Source: Bacteroidota bacterium
GTDB lineage: Bacteria; Bacteroidota; Bacteroidia; Chitinophagales; Chitinophagaceae
Length of the DNA: 64,000 nt
Direction of reading: 5' to 3'
Assembly (NCBI GenBank): GCA_018267515.1
Contig: JAFDYJ010000017.1
Coordinates: 205,708 to 269,707 of the forward strand
Shown here: piece by piece, positions 8,895 through 17,083 of the stretch
How the letters are laid out: every line of letters begins with the position of its first letter
How positions within the stretch are numbered: position 1 is the first letter of the stretch
Program-made: the position numbers and the translations under genes
The notes under the pieces: generated by a model
The model's input: the letters and a program-made list of their open reading frames with translations, nothing else
The model's database searches: none
Told to the model about the DNA's origin: nothing

Positions 8895-9488
8895 ATGATA
8901 GACATTGATACACTACTTGCCTGGGGCGCCACTTATAAGAAAGTAAACAAAGAAGAAATTATTTTTAATGAAGGAGTTGAATGTATTTTTTATTATCAGT
9001 TGGTCAGCGGCTCCATTCGTTGGGTAAATATAAAAGAAGATGGACGGGAATTCATCCAGGCCATAATAGAGCCCGGCGAATGCTTTGGCGAACTTCCCCT
9101 TTTTGACAGCAGCCTCTATGCTGCTAATGCAATTGCCAACTGCGATTCAGTCCTGCTTCGACTTAACAAAACCACTTTCCGTCAATTACTTAGAGAGTAC
9201 CCGGATCTTCATTTTTCTTTCAGCAAATTAATATCGGCAAGGCTTCGTTTTAAATTTCTACTATTAAAAGAATTAGCTTGCAATGATCCCGAACAAAGAA
9301 TAGTAGCCCTTTTATCCTACCTGAAAACAAACAGGAAAAATATTTGCCACGACTGTAACCGGGTAAATCTTACCCGCCAGCAAATCGCAAACATGACCGG
9401 TCTGCGTGTTGAAACCGTAATTCGAACTATTAAATCACTTCAACAAAAAGGCACCCTTTTTATTGATAAAGGAAAAGTATATTGCTAA
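8895..9488 (+). CDS. Crp/Fnr family transcriptional regulator
   Basis: A 197-residue protein with an N-terminal cyclic-nucleotide-binding-type beta-barrel (GECFGELPLF near residues 62-71), a long dimerisation helix and a C-terminal winged helix-turn-helix. The recognition helix RVETVIRTI keeps the Glu and Arg that contact TGA half-sites in Crp and Fnr. The four N-terminal cysteines of an oxygen-sensing Fnr are absent, so the signal is not an Fnr-type Fe-S cluster; NO or haem sensing (Dnr-like) is possible. It is divergent from the nos operon and followed by a membrane protein gene, both of which carry matching palindromes. It is therefore the probable local regulator of N2O respiration. Confidence 0.9.
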   Translation: MIDIDTLLAWGATYKKVNKEEIIFNEGVECIFYYQLVSGSIRWVNIKEDGREFIQAIIEPGECFGELPLFDSSLYAANAIANCDSVLLRLNKTTFRQLLREYPDLHFSFSKLISARLRFKFLLLKELACNDPEQRIVALLSYLKTNRKNICHDCNRVNLTRQQIANMTGLRVETVIRTIKSLQQKGTLFIDKGKVYC

Positions 9489-9491
9489 ATT

Positions 9492-9507
9492 TATGATTCC
9501 AATCATA
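9492..9507. promoter_or_regulatory. Perfect Fnr-type palindrome
   Basis: TATGATTCCAATCATA is a perfect inverted repeat (7-base arms, 2-base centre) containing TGAT-N4-ATCA. It lies 45 bases before the preferred ATG of the next gene. A -7-like TTATTTTG (9529-9536) follows, placing the box about 41 bases before the expected start of transcription. It is the best operator in the region. Confidence 0.65.
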
Positions 9508-9551
9508 AAAACCATTTAAAGCCTGCAATTATTTTGCGCCAAATATTAAAA

Positions 9552-10787
9552 ATGAACTCTCCTTTGAAAAGATGGTTGCAGATTTCCTTATTCAATTTGA
9601 TGCTCGTTGCCTTCATTGGCGTACTGATGAGGTATAAAATTGCCTACGCTTTCCCAATCGTAGATCAAAAGAATTTATTACTGGCTCATTCCAATTTTGC
9701 ATTTGCAGGTTGGGTTACCCAGGCATTGATGAGTTTATTAGTAAATTACCTTGTAGAAAAAGGTGATCACAGTGCATTCACCCGTTACCGGCCTTTACTG
9801 CTTGCCAACCTGGTTACTGCTTATGGAATGCTCTTATCCTTCCCCTTCCTGGGATACGGTTTTCTGTCAATTGGGTTTTCCACTCTGAGTATTGTAGTAT
9901 CCTATGTGTTTGCATTCAAATATTGGAGAAGTTTAAACCGGTTGTCAATAAAAAACAGCAGCCATAGTTCTTTTAAAGCTGCCGTACTATTCAATGCACT
10001 GTCCTCTGCCGGAGCTTTTTCATTAGCCCTGATGCTATTGACCAGGAGCGTTCAACCTGACAGGTACCTGGCTTCTCTCTACTTTTTCCTTCACTTTCAA
10101 TATAGCGGATGGTTCTTTTTTGCATGCCTGGGACTTTTGATAAACTATTTAATTAAATACGGAGTACCGGACTCAAAACTCAAAAAGATTTTCCTTTTAT
10201 TTGTCATTGCCTGTCCGCCGGCTTATTTTCTGACGGAATTGTGGCTCCCTATTGCCCACTGGATTTATGTATTAATTGTGGCAGCAGTCATCCTGCAGTT
10301 GGTAGGCTGGTGGTGGTTATTCCAGCTTATAAAAAAGGCCGCTCATCTCATCAAAGAAAATATTTCCCAACTTTCAAAGGCTTTATTTGTTTTATGTGCA
10401 TTTGCACTGACCTTAAAATTTCTTTTACAGGCAATATCGGTCATTCCTTCTCTGAGTTACCTGGCATTCGGCTTCCGGCCGATTGTAATCGGGTATCTGC
10501 ATCTTGTATTACTCGGTGTAATCACATTATTTATTTTGGCTTACATCACTGCATTGAATCATATTAAAGTAAACAAGGCTACTCAAACCGGAATCACTGT
10601 TTTTACAGCCGGTATTATTATCAATGAAATATTGCTGATGATACAAGGCGTAGGCGATCTTTATTACCGGGCAATTCCTATCATCAGTCCACTCCTTTTA
10701 ATTGCTGCCCTGATTCTATTTTCCGGAATGGCAATAATTGTATTGAGTCAAAGTGGTAGTGACAATGAGCAACAGGCTAATCCTTAA
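9552..10787 (+). CDS. Twelve-helix membrane protein of unknown function, NnrS- or oxidase-like topology
   Basis: A protein of about 411 residues, almost entirely hydrophobic, with about twelve predicted helices. Histidine and tryptophan residues sit at helix starts: [10 protein letters not shown] in helix 2, [12 protein letters not shown] in the middle and GYLHLVLLG near the end. Such His-containing helices recall haem-copper oxidase subunit I and the haem- and copper-binding NnrS family. The canonical HPEVY and double-His copper motifs of oxidases are not visible, so oxidase activity cannot be claimed. The frame opens at a TTG (9534), but the ATG at 9552 fits the promoter better. The upstream palindrome ties it to the Crp/Fnr regulator and so to NO/N2O metabolism. 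Confidence 0.6.
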   Translation: MNSPLKRWLQISLFNLMLVAFIGVLMRYKIAYAFPIVDQKNLLLAHSNFAFAGWVTQALMSLLVNYLVEKGDHSAFTRYRPLLLANLVTAYGMLLSFPFLGYGFLSIGFSTLSIVVSYVFAFKYWRSLNRLSIKNSSHSSFKAAVLFNALSSAGAFSLALMLLTRSVQPDRYLASLYFFLHFQYSGWFFFACLGLLINYLIKYGVPDSKLKKIFLLFVIACPPAYFLTELWLPIAHWIYVLIVAAVILQLVGWWWLFQLIKKAAHLIKENISQLSKALFVLCAFALTLKFLLQAISVIPSLSYLAFGFRPIVIGYLHLVLLGVITLFILAYITALNHIKVNKATQTGITVFTAGIIINEILLMIQGVGDLYYRAIPIISPLLLIAALILFSGMAIIVLSQSGSDNEQQANP

Positions 10788-10840
10788 ATAAAATAGTGGC
10801 AAAAAGCGAATCGCTTACATTTGCCGGTCATTCTTTAGTT

Positions 10841-11842
10841 GTGGAAAAAACCAATTTCGTAGATCAGATTCGCATATTTTGCAGGAGTGGCCATGGCGGC
10901 CCCGGCAGTAAACATTTTATGCGAACAAAATTCAATGCTTTTGCCGGACCCGATGGCGGCGATGGCGGAAGAGGCGGGCATATTATTTTGAAAGGTAACA
11001 GCAACCTCTGGACGCTGTTACACTTACGATATTATAAAAACGTTTTAGCAGAAAATGGGGAAGGTGGCAGCAGTAATAATAAAACCGGAAGATTCGGAAA
11101 AGATATAATCATTGACGTGCCCCTGGGCACTATAGCAAGAGATGAAGAAACCGGAAAAAAAGAAGCTGAAATTTTGAAAGACGGTGAAGAACTGATCTGG
11201 ATGCCGGGCGGCAGGGGAGGATTAGGAAATTCTCAATTTAAATCTGCTACCAACCAGGCGCCAGAGTATGCACAACCGGGGGAAGCCGGAGTGGAAGGAT
11301 GGAAAGTGTTAGAATTAAAAGTTTTGGCAGATGTAGGGCTAGTAGGATTTCCCAATGCAGGTAAATCAACTTTACTCTCGGTGATTACAGCCGCTAAACC
11401 CAAAATTGCTGATTATGCTTTTACTACACTTACTCCCAATCTTGGAATAGTAGAATACCGTGATGGAAAAAGTTTTTGCATTGCCGATCTTCCCGGTATC
11501 ATTGAAGGCGCAGCTGAAGGAAAGGGATTGGGACATCGGTTTCTCCGTCATATTGAACGCAATCCTGTATTGCTTTTTATGATCCCTGCGGACAGTTCCG
11601 ATCACAAAAAGGAATTTGAAATATTACTTAAAGAACTGGAAAAATATAACCCCGAACTCCTGCATAAACAATTTGTTATTGCCATCAGCAAGAGCGATAT
11701 GCTGGACGAAGAATTGACGAAAGCAATAGAAAAAGAATTGCCTGGTAATATTCCTCATGTTTTCATTTCTTCACAATCACAAAAGGGGCTGACTACCTTA
11801 AAAGATCTTCTGTGGAAAGCTTTAAATTCACCATTGCAATAG
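10841..11842 (+). CDS. obg: Obg family GTPase (ObgE/CgtA)
   Basis: An essential GTPase acting in late assembly of the large ribosomal subunit and in stress control. The Gly-rich Obg fold comes first ([13 protein letters not shown]), then the G domain with G1 GFPNAGKS, G3 DLPG, G4 as SKSD and G5 SS. The frame opens at a GTG at 10796, but the family normally starts just before the NFVD segment. The GTG at 10841, giving [14 protein letters not shown], is therefore preferred; there is no ATG in frame between them. The usual C-terminal extension is absent, as in many Bacteroidota. Confidence 0.93.
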   Translation: MEKTNFVDQIRIFCRSGHGGPGSKHFMRTKFNAFAGPDGGDGGRGGHIILKGNSNLWTLLHLRYYKNVLAENGEGGSSNNKTGRFGKDIIIDVPLGTIARDEETGKKEAEILKDGEELIWMPGGRGGLGNSQFKSATNQAPEYAQPGEAGVEGWKVLELKVLADVGLVGFPNAGKSTLLSVITAAKPKIADYAFTTLTPNLGIVEYRDGKSFCIADLPGIIEGAAEGKGLGHRFLRHIERNPVLLFMIPADSSDHKKEFEILLKELEKYNPELLHKQFVIAISKSDMLDEELTKAIEKELPGNIPHVFISSQSQKGLTTLKDLLWKALNSPLQ

Positions 11843-11908
11843 AGTACCCTGTTTAGGGTATATTTTCTCATTAAGAAAAGCTGTTACTTTACCTCTCAAA
11901 TTTGGACT

Positions 11909-12721
11909 ATGAGAAAAACATTCTTGCTGGCAATATCAGCCGTATTATTTATATCACTATCAACATCAGGCCAGGAAACAAAAGAACTGAAGAAAGTACT
12001 GGAATTAAAAATACCCAGAGCAGGTGGGGCCCATGCTGCCAATGTAGCCTGGCACCCGGTGCAAAAAAAATATTATGCCGCTATGGCGGGGAATAAAGAT
12101 TTCTGTCTCGGTGTTTTTAATACTTCCGGCAAACTCCTTTCGGATACGGCATTGAAAACTCAGTTTGATGTCCGTGGCCTGTGGTACAATCCTGCCAATG
12201 GAAATTTGCAAATGAACGGCTATAATGATTCTGGCTGGGGAGAATATAAATTAAATTCAAAAGGCATTCCGACAGAAGTAAAAATATTATTCAGCAAACT
12301 CCATCAACCGGATGAACAATCTGTCGGCGCATTTAACCCTAAAGAGAAAGTGATTTATTTTGTTAATGATGAAGGTAATATTTCAAAATACGACCTAACT
12401 ACCAGTAAATATATTGATGATATCGAATTACATCTTGCCCAAACCGAAGAAGATGAAGATCTTCTTGCAGACAATTATGACTACCTGGAAAACTATAACA
12501 GCACCACTGTCGTTTACACCGGCCTTGCCGGAGCCGAATTAGGCTTATTGAATTATTCAGACCTTACAATTGAGTTGTACAATATCAAAACAGGTTATAA
12601 AACCCGCACACTTTCATTACCTGATGATGCGCCGGTAAATGATTTTTTGAATTTTGCATTCAGTAATGGAATTTATTGGCTGTTTGATACTGAAGAAAGA
12701 ATCTGGATGGGTTATAAATAG
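11909..12721 (+). CDS. Secreted protein of unknown function, propeller-like
   Basis: A 270-residue protein with a signal peptide (cleavage likely after STSG) and no recognised catalytic motif. Short beta-strand units with NP, NDEG and Tyr-rich turns, such as YNPANG and FNPKEKVIYFVNDEG, suggest four or so blades of a beta-propeller. It stands alone between obg and the S46 peptidase gene, with no close partner on either side. No function is proposed. Confidence 0.6.
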   Translation: MRKTFLLAISAVLFISLSTSGQETKELKKVLELKIPRAGGAHAANVAWHPVQKKYYAAMAGNKDFCLGVFNTSGKLLSDTALKTQFDVRGLWYNPANGNLQMNGYNDSGWGEYKLNSKGIPTEVKILFSKLHQPDEQSVGAFNPKEKVIYFVNDEGNISKYDLTTSKYIDDIELHLAQTEEDEDLLADNYDYLENYNSTTVVYTGLAGAELGLLNYSDLTIELYNIKTGYKTRTLSLPDDAPVNDFLNFAFSNGIYWLFDTEERIWMGYK

Positions 12722-12867
12722 ACTATCATTTTTTATCCTCATAATAGAAATCGAAAGTAGTGATCATCGGAACCTAAAATAACCTGTTCTTAAAATCATT
12801 TTGAAGCTCTAAGAGCCTTCCCGCCAATGTGGTTCGCTGAAATGACAACGTTTGGTTTCCTATTGCT

Positions 12868-12899
12868 TTTGGCAACAGTTGTAATTTGTAGTAGGTTTG
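12868..12899 (+). promoter_or_regulatory. Bacteroidota-type promoter of the S46 peptidase gene
   Basis: TTTG (12868-12871), a 20-base spacer and TAGGTTTG (12892-12899) match the -33 / -7 consensus of the Bacteroidota primary sigma factor. The ATG follows at 12919. Confidence 0.65.
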
Positions 12900-12918
12900 T
12901 CAACACAAAAATTTTTTT

Positions 12919-15087
12919 ATGCGAAAAATATTCCTGACGACTGTACTGGTCGTTCTATTGGTATTTAAATCCATTGCTGATGAAGGCATGTGGCTTCCCC
13001 TCCTGCTCGGCCAACAGGTTTATAATGATATGGTGAAAAAAGGATTGAAGCTTACCAAAGAACAATTATACAGCATCAATAAAGCATCTGTCAAAGATGC
13101 CATTATCATTTTCGGTGGTGGCTGCACCGGCTCTATTGTCAGTTCTGAAGGTTTAATATTTACCAACCATCACTGCGGTTATGATGTAATTGCAAATGCC
13201 AGTACCCTGGAACATAATTTTCTCAGGGATGGTTTTTATGCAAAAAATAAAGGTGAAGAAATTCCCGGCGGTGATTTGTCCGTTCAGTTTTTGCTTCGCA
13301 TTGAAGATGTGACAAAGGAAGTAATGGATTCATTGAAAGGTCTTGCCGGAACTGAAAGAGTACAACGGCAAAATCAAGTCCTGGCAGGCATCAATAAAAG
13401 AATGAGTGATCCTGCTCAATTTATTGAAACAAGAGTCAGTGCCTTATTTAAAGGAAATCAATTTCTCGCATTTGTATATCAGCGTTACAATGATGTACGG
13501 CTTGTGGGAGCTCCACCTGAAACTGTCGGAAAATTTGGCGGCGATACCGACAATTGGGAATGGCCACGGCATACCGGCGACTATTCTGTTTTTCGTGTGT
13601 ATATGAGCCCTGATGGAAAACCTGCCCGTTACTCAGACAAAAATGTTCCCTTAAAACCTAAATGGTTTCTTCCTGTAGCTCTTAAGCCATTAAAAGATGG
13701 CGACTATTCCATGATTTATGGTTACCCGGGTAGCACCAATCGTTATGAAACTTCTTATGGCATCCTGCAAAAAATAGACATAGACAACCCGACATTGGTG
13801 AAGTTGCGGGATATACGCTTGAAATATATGTTTGAGCAAATGAAAAAAGACCCTGCAGTCAAACTGCAATTGGCGTCTTCGTATTCCAACATTGCTAACT
13901 ATTGGAAATTTTTTGACGGGGAAAGCAAGCAACTGATCAAATACGATGTATACGGACAAAAGAAAAAATTCGAAGACCAGTTCATAGCATGGGCAAAAGG
14001 AAAGCCTGAATATGAAGTTATCTTTCCTGAATGGGAAAAAGCGTATGCAGCATGGCGACCTTATTCCATGTTAAGAATGTATATTAACGAAGGAATAATG
14101 GGTTCTCCGCTGGCAGCCTTCGCTTCTTCGCTGAGACAGGTGGAGAACGTTTTGGTAAGTACTAAATATTCTGCCGAAGATGTAAAAAAAGCAGTGGAAT
14201 CAGCCGATAAGATGCGAGATGAATTTTTGAAAGAAGAAAATAAACCTTCAGATCAAAAGATCCTGGGGACAGTGACCATGATGTATTACCATGATATTCC
14301 GAAGGATCAACACCCCGTTGGATTTTATTCCACTTTAAAAAACCAATATGGTGATTTGGATAATGAAGAAACGTATAAAAAATTCGCTGCCGATGTTTTC
14401 AGCAAGACAATGATTTTTGATGATGCCCGGTGGAAAGCGTTTGTAGCCAATCCCGATGCTAATAAGCTGCAGGAAGATCCGGCTTTCAATTTTGCCAATG
14501 CATTCTTTACTAATTATATCATTAAATATTTTCCTTACTTTCAGAAGTTCAATGCAGCCAATGCAGAACTGGGAAGATTGTATATGAAAGGAATCATGGA
14601 GATGAATCCCGCCAAAGCCAAGAAAATGTACCCGGATGCAACTTTCACCATGAGGGTTTCTTATGGCAGTGTAAAAAGTTATAATCCCAGGGATGCAGTG
14701 CACTATGATTATGTCACGACGTCAAAAGGCATTTTAGAAAAATATATAGCCGGCGATTATGAATTTGATTTGCCGGCCAGGCAAATTGAGTTATTGAAGA
14801 AGAGGGATTTCGGTCAATACATAGATAAGCAGCGAAATGACCTGGTGATTGATTTTATCACTACCAATGATATTACCGGCGGAAACTCCGGCTCACCCGT
14901 GATGAACGCAAAAGGAGAACTGATCGGGCTGGCATTTGACGGCAACTATGAAGCGCTGAGTCATAAAATACAATTTGATAAAGACCTGAACCGCACCATT
15001 TGTGTTGATATCCGTTATGTACTTTGGTGCATTGATAAACTGGGCGGAGCCACCAATATTATTAAAGAATTAAAACTGGCAAGATAA
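12919..15087 (+). CDS. S46 family dipeptidyl-peptidase (DPP7-like)
   Basis: A 722-residue periplasmic or outer-membrane serine peptidase that removes dipeptides from the N-terminus of peptides. A signal peptide ends before DEGMWLP, the usual mature start of the family. The catalytic triad is visible: His85 in TNHHCGYD, Asp221 in RHTGDYS and Ser657 in GGNSGSP. The residue 18 positions after the serine, which separates acidic-specific DPP11 (Arg) from DPP7 (Gly), is Gly675, so DPP7-type specificity for hydrophobic residues is inferred. It has its own promoter and is followed by a terminator, so it is probably monocistronic. Confidence 0.95.
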   Translation: MRKIFLTTVLVVLLVFKSIADEGMWLPLLLGQQVYNDMVKKGLKLTKEQLYSINKASVKDAIIIFGGGCTGSIVSSEGLIFTNHHCGYDVIANASTLEHNFLRDGFYAKNKGEEIPGGDLSVQFLLRIEDVTKEVMDSLKGLAGTERVQRQNQVLAGINKRMSDPAQFIETRVSALFKGNQFLAFVYQRYNDVRLVGAPPETVGKFGGDTDNWEWPRHTGDYSVFRVYMSPDGKPARYSDKNVPLKPKWFLPVALKPLKDGDYSMIYGYPGSTNRYETSYGILQKIDIDNPTLVKLRDIRLKYMFEQMKKDPAVKLQLASSYSNIANYWKFFDGESKQLIKYDVYGQKKKFEDQFIAWAKGKPEYEVIFPEWEKAYAAWRPYSMLRMYINEGIMGSPLAAFASSLRQVENVLVSTKYSAEDVKKAVESADKMRDEFLKEENKPSDQKILGTVTMMYYHDIPKDQHPVGFYSTLKNQYGDLDNEETYKKFAADVFSKTMIFDDARWKAFVANPDANKLQEDPAFNFANAFFTNYIIKYFPYFQKFNAANAELGRLYMKGIMEMNPAKAKKMYPDATFTMRVSYGSVKSYNPRDAVHYDYVTTSKGILEKYIAGDYEFDLPARQIELLKKRDFGQYIDKQRNDLVIDFITTNDITGGNSGSPVMNAKGELIGLAFDGNYEALSHKIQFDKDLNRTICVDIRYVLWCIDKLGGATNIIKELKLAR

Positions 15088-15110
15088 ATACTGACCCATT
15101 GAATAGCGAG

Positions 15111-15140
15111 AGCCGCCTTTCGGGGCGGCTTTTTATTTCA
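15111..15140 (+). terminator. Rho-independent terminator after the S46 peptidase gene
   Basis: AGCCGCC (15111-15117) pairs perfectly with GGCGGCT (15124-15130) across a 6-base loop and is followed by TTTTTATTTC. It begins 23 bases after the stop codon. Confidence 0.85.
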
Positions 15141-15179
15141 AAAAAATTATTTTCTTATCATTGCAGCAGGATTTCTGAT

Positions 15180-15851
15180 TTGAAAAAAACCATTTTTATA
15201 ACATCCGGATTATTACTGTTGTTTTCTGCTTTCTGTTTTTCTCAGAAGGCACATTTCAGCCTGAGTACAGACCTGGCACTTCAACACAGTTTTAAAAAAG
15301 AACAACGCTATTGGTCAGTAGGACAAACCGTTCAGGCCAACTTTGCCTTTACGGCAAAAGATGGAATCAGCGCTTTTCTTTCCTATTACTCCAATGGAAA
15401 ATTTAATAACAATCTTGATGCCGTTGCAAAATCTTTTTCCACCAGTCCTCAGCAGATCCATTTTGTGAACAAAGCACTCATGAGATACAAACATATAACT
15501 GTAGGATGGAAACATTACCTGAAAGGCAATTTTGAAAATGAAGAAAGTTGGAGTATGTATGGTTTTGCAGGATTGGGCCTGACAATGGGCCGGATTGAAA
15601 ATTCTCATTCCGTAAATATTGATACGGCTGATTATTCAGTTCCGGTGTATAAAGGGAAAGCTAATTTCAAACGGTTAACGTTTGACCTCTGCCTGGGATG
15701 GGAAAGAATGTTAGGGGGTGGAATTTATTTTTACAATGAAGCAAGAATGGAAATTCCTACCACCGACTATCCCAGCTCCTATTTATTTGTAAACAAGAAT
15801 GCTCCGTTGATGGGAACTTTAAACTTTGGAATCCGGATAACTTTTAATTAA
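15180..15851 (+). CDS. Outer-membrane beta-barrel-like protein
   Basis: The frame is open from 15099, but that stretch contains the terminator of the previous gene. The real start is probably the TTG at 15180, which begins a clear signal peptide (KKTIFITSG... ending at FCFSQ). The mature part of about 205 residues is rich in alternating aromatic and polar strands such as FLSYYSNG, YGFAGLGLTMG and YFYNEARMEIP. It ends in NFGIRITFN, the strand-like C-terminus of outer-membrane barrels. An eight-stranded barrel is plausible; function is unknown. Confidence 0.65.
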   Translation: MKKTIFITSGLLLLFSAFCFSQKAHFSLSTDLALQHSFKKEQRYWSVGQTVQANFAFTAKDGISAFLSYYSNGKFNNNLDAVAKSFSTSPQQIHFVNKALMRYKHITVGWKHYLKGNFENEESWSMYGFAGLGLTMGRIENSHSVNIDTADYSVPVYKGKANFKRLTFDLCLGWERMLGGGIYFYNEARMEIPTTDYPSSYLFVNKNAPLMGTLNFGIRITFN

Positions 15852-15870
15852 TTCATTCAATCCTTGCGCC

Positions 15871-16992
15871 ATGTCTGAAAAAAATATCATAATTCAGCAG
15901 GTTGAAATTTACAAGCTATTTATCCCGCTGAAAGAACCTTTTATAACATCGCTGGGCAGAGATGATTTTGCGGCCAATATTATCGTCATTATCCGCACTG
16001 ACCAGGACATTAGCGGTTTTGGAGAATGCAGCCCTTATATGCCGATCAATGGAGAGAGTGCAGATACCTGTTTTATTGTCGGGCAATATTTTGCAAAACT
16101 GTTTAAGGGAAAAAATGCACTGGATATTGAAGAACGCATATCCGATATGGATAAAATCATCTATGGAAATACAAGTATCAAGAGTGCATTTGATATGGCA
16201 CTTTATGATATTGCAGCTCAACAGGCGGGTTTGCCTTTATATAAATTTATTGGCGGAGAAAATAATAAAACCATTGTTACTGATTATACCGTCAGTATCG
16301 GAGAACCGGATAAAATGGCTGCCGATGCAGTGAAAATAAAAAATGAAGGATACCCTGCTATAAAAATCAAGTTGGGTAAAGATGGTAAAACCGATGTACA
16401 AAGAATTAAAGCCATCCGTGAAGCCGTGGGAAATGAAATCCCATTGCGCATTGATGCCAACCAGGGATGGAAAGTAAAAGAAGCGATTGAAACATTGAAT
16501 GCATTGGGGCAATACGGCATACAATATTGCGAAGAACCGATAGCCCGGTGGAAATTCCTGAAACTTAAAAAAATCAGAAAGAAAAGCCCGATACCCATTA
16601 TGGCAGATGAAAGCTGTTGTGACAATCATGACGCCAAAAGATTGATCCGGTTGAAAGCCTGTGATATGATGAATATCAAACTGGGAAAGTCCGGCGGAAT
16701 ATTCAAAGCGTTGAAGATGGCAAGGATGGCGGAAGAAGCAAAAATTCAGTTGCAGGTTGGCGCCATGCTGGAAAGCCGTTTGGGAATGACAGCCTTTGCT
16801 CATTTTGCTTTATGCAGCCCGATGATTCAGTACTTTGATTTTGATACAGCTTTAATGTTCAGTGAAGACCCGGTAAACGGTGGCATCATTTATGAAAAAG
16901 ACGGAGTGATTAAAGTACCTGACAGCCCGGGGCTGGGAGCAACCATTGAAGAAAGTTGGTTGAAAAAAATGGAAAAAATCATCATATCCTGA
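15871..16992 (+). CDS. Dipeptide epimerase, enolase superfamily (L-Ala-D/L-Glu epimerase-like)
   Basis: A 373-residue member of the muconate-lactonising subgroup. The acid/base lysines are in IKIKLG (Lys165, Lys167) and Lys270. The Mg2+ ligands are Asp195 (RIDANQGW), Glu221 (CEEP) and Asp246 (ADES). A DxD pair (Asp323, Asp325) in the last barrel strand is typical of dipeptide epimerases, where it binds the dipeptide amino group. The family interconverts L,D- and L,L-dipeptides such as Ala-Glu from murein, but exact substrates vary and cannot be read here. It starts 19 bases after the barrel gene. The nearby hexosaminidase and S46 peptidase fit cell-wall or peptide recycling. Confidence 0.85.
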   Translation: MSEKNIIIQQVEIYKLFIPLKEPFITSLGRDDFAANIIVIIRTDQDISGFGECSPYMPINGESADTCFIVGQYFAKLFKGKNALDIEERISDMDKIIYGNTSIKSAFDMALYDIAAQQAGLPLYKFIGGENNKTIVTDYTVSIGEPDKMAADAVKIKNEGYPAIKIKLGKDGKTDVQRIKAIREAVGNEIPLRIDANQGWKVKEAIETLNALGQYGIQYCEEPIARWKFLKLKKIRKKSPIPIMADESCCDNHDAKRLIRLKACDMMNIKLGKSGGIFKALKMARMAEEAKIQLQVGAMLESRLGMTAFAHFALCSPMIQYFDFDTALMFSEDPVNGGIIYEKDGVIKVPDSPGLGATIEESWLKKMEKIIIS

Positions 16993-17083
16993 TCAGCCCG
17001 GGTATCACCAATGCAAATGACAGGAAAAAGAGTTAACTCCTTCCAACACTATTTGAACTGTAAACTTGGTTTTATCAGGAATT

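Noticed and set aside
10796..10840. GTG start of obg at 10796
   Set aside because: The extra 15 residues do not fit the family's N-terminus, and the start would lie only 8 bases after the previous stop; the GTG at 10841 fits better.
15099..15179. Extension of the barrel-protein frame upstream of 15180
   Set aside because: The stretch contains the terminator hairpin of the S46 peptidase gene (15111-15140), so it is not coding; the signal peptide begins at 15180.
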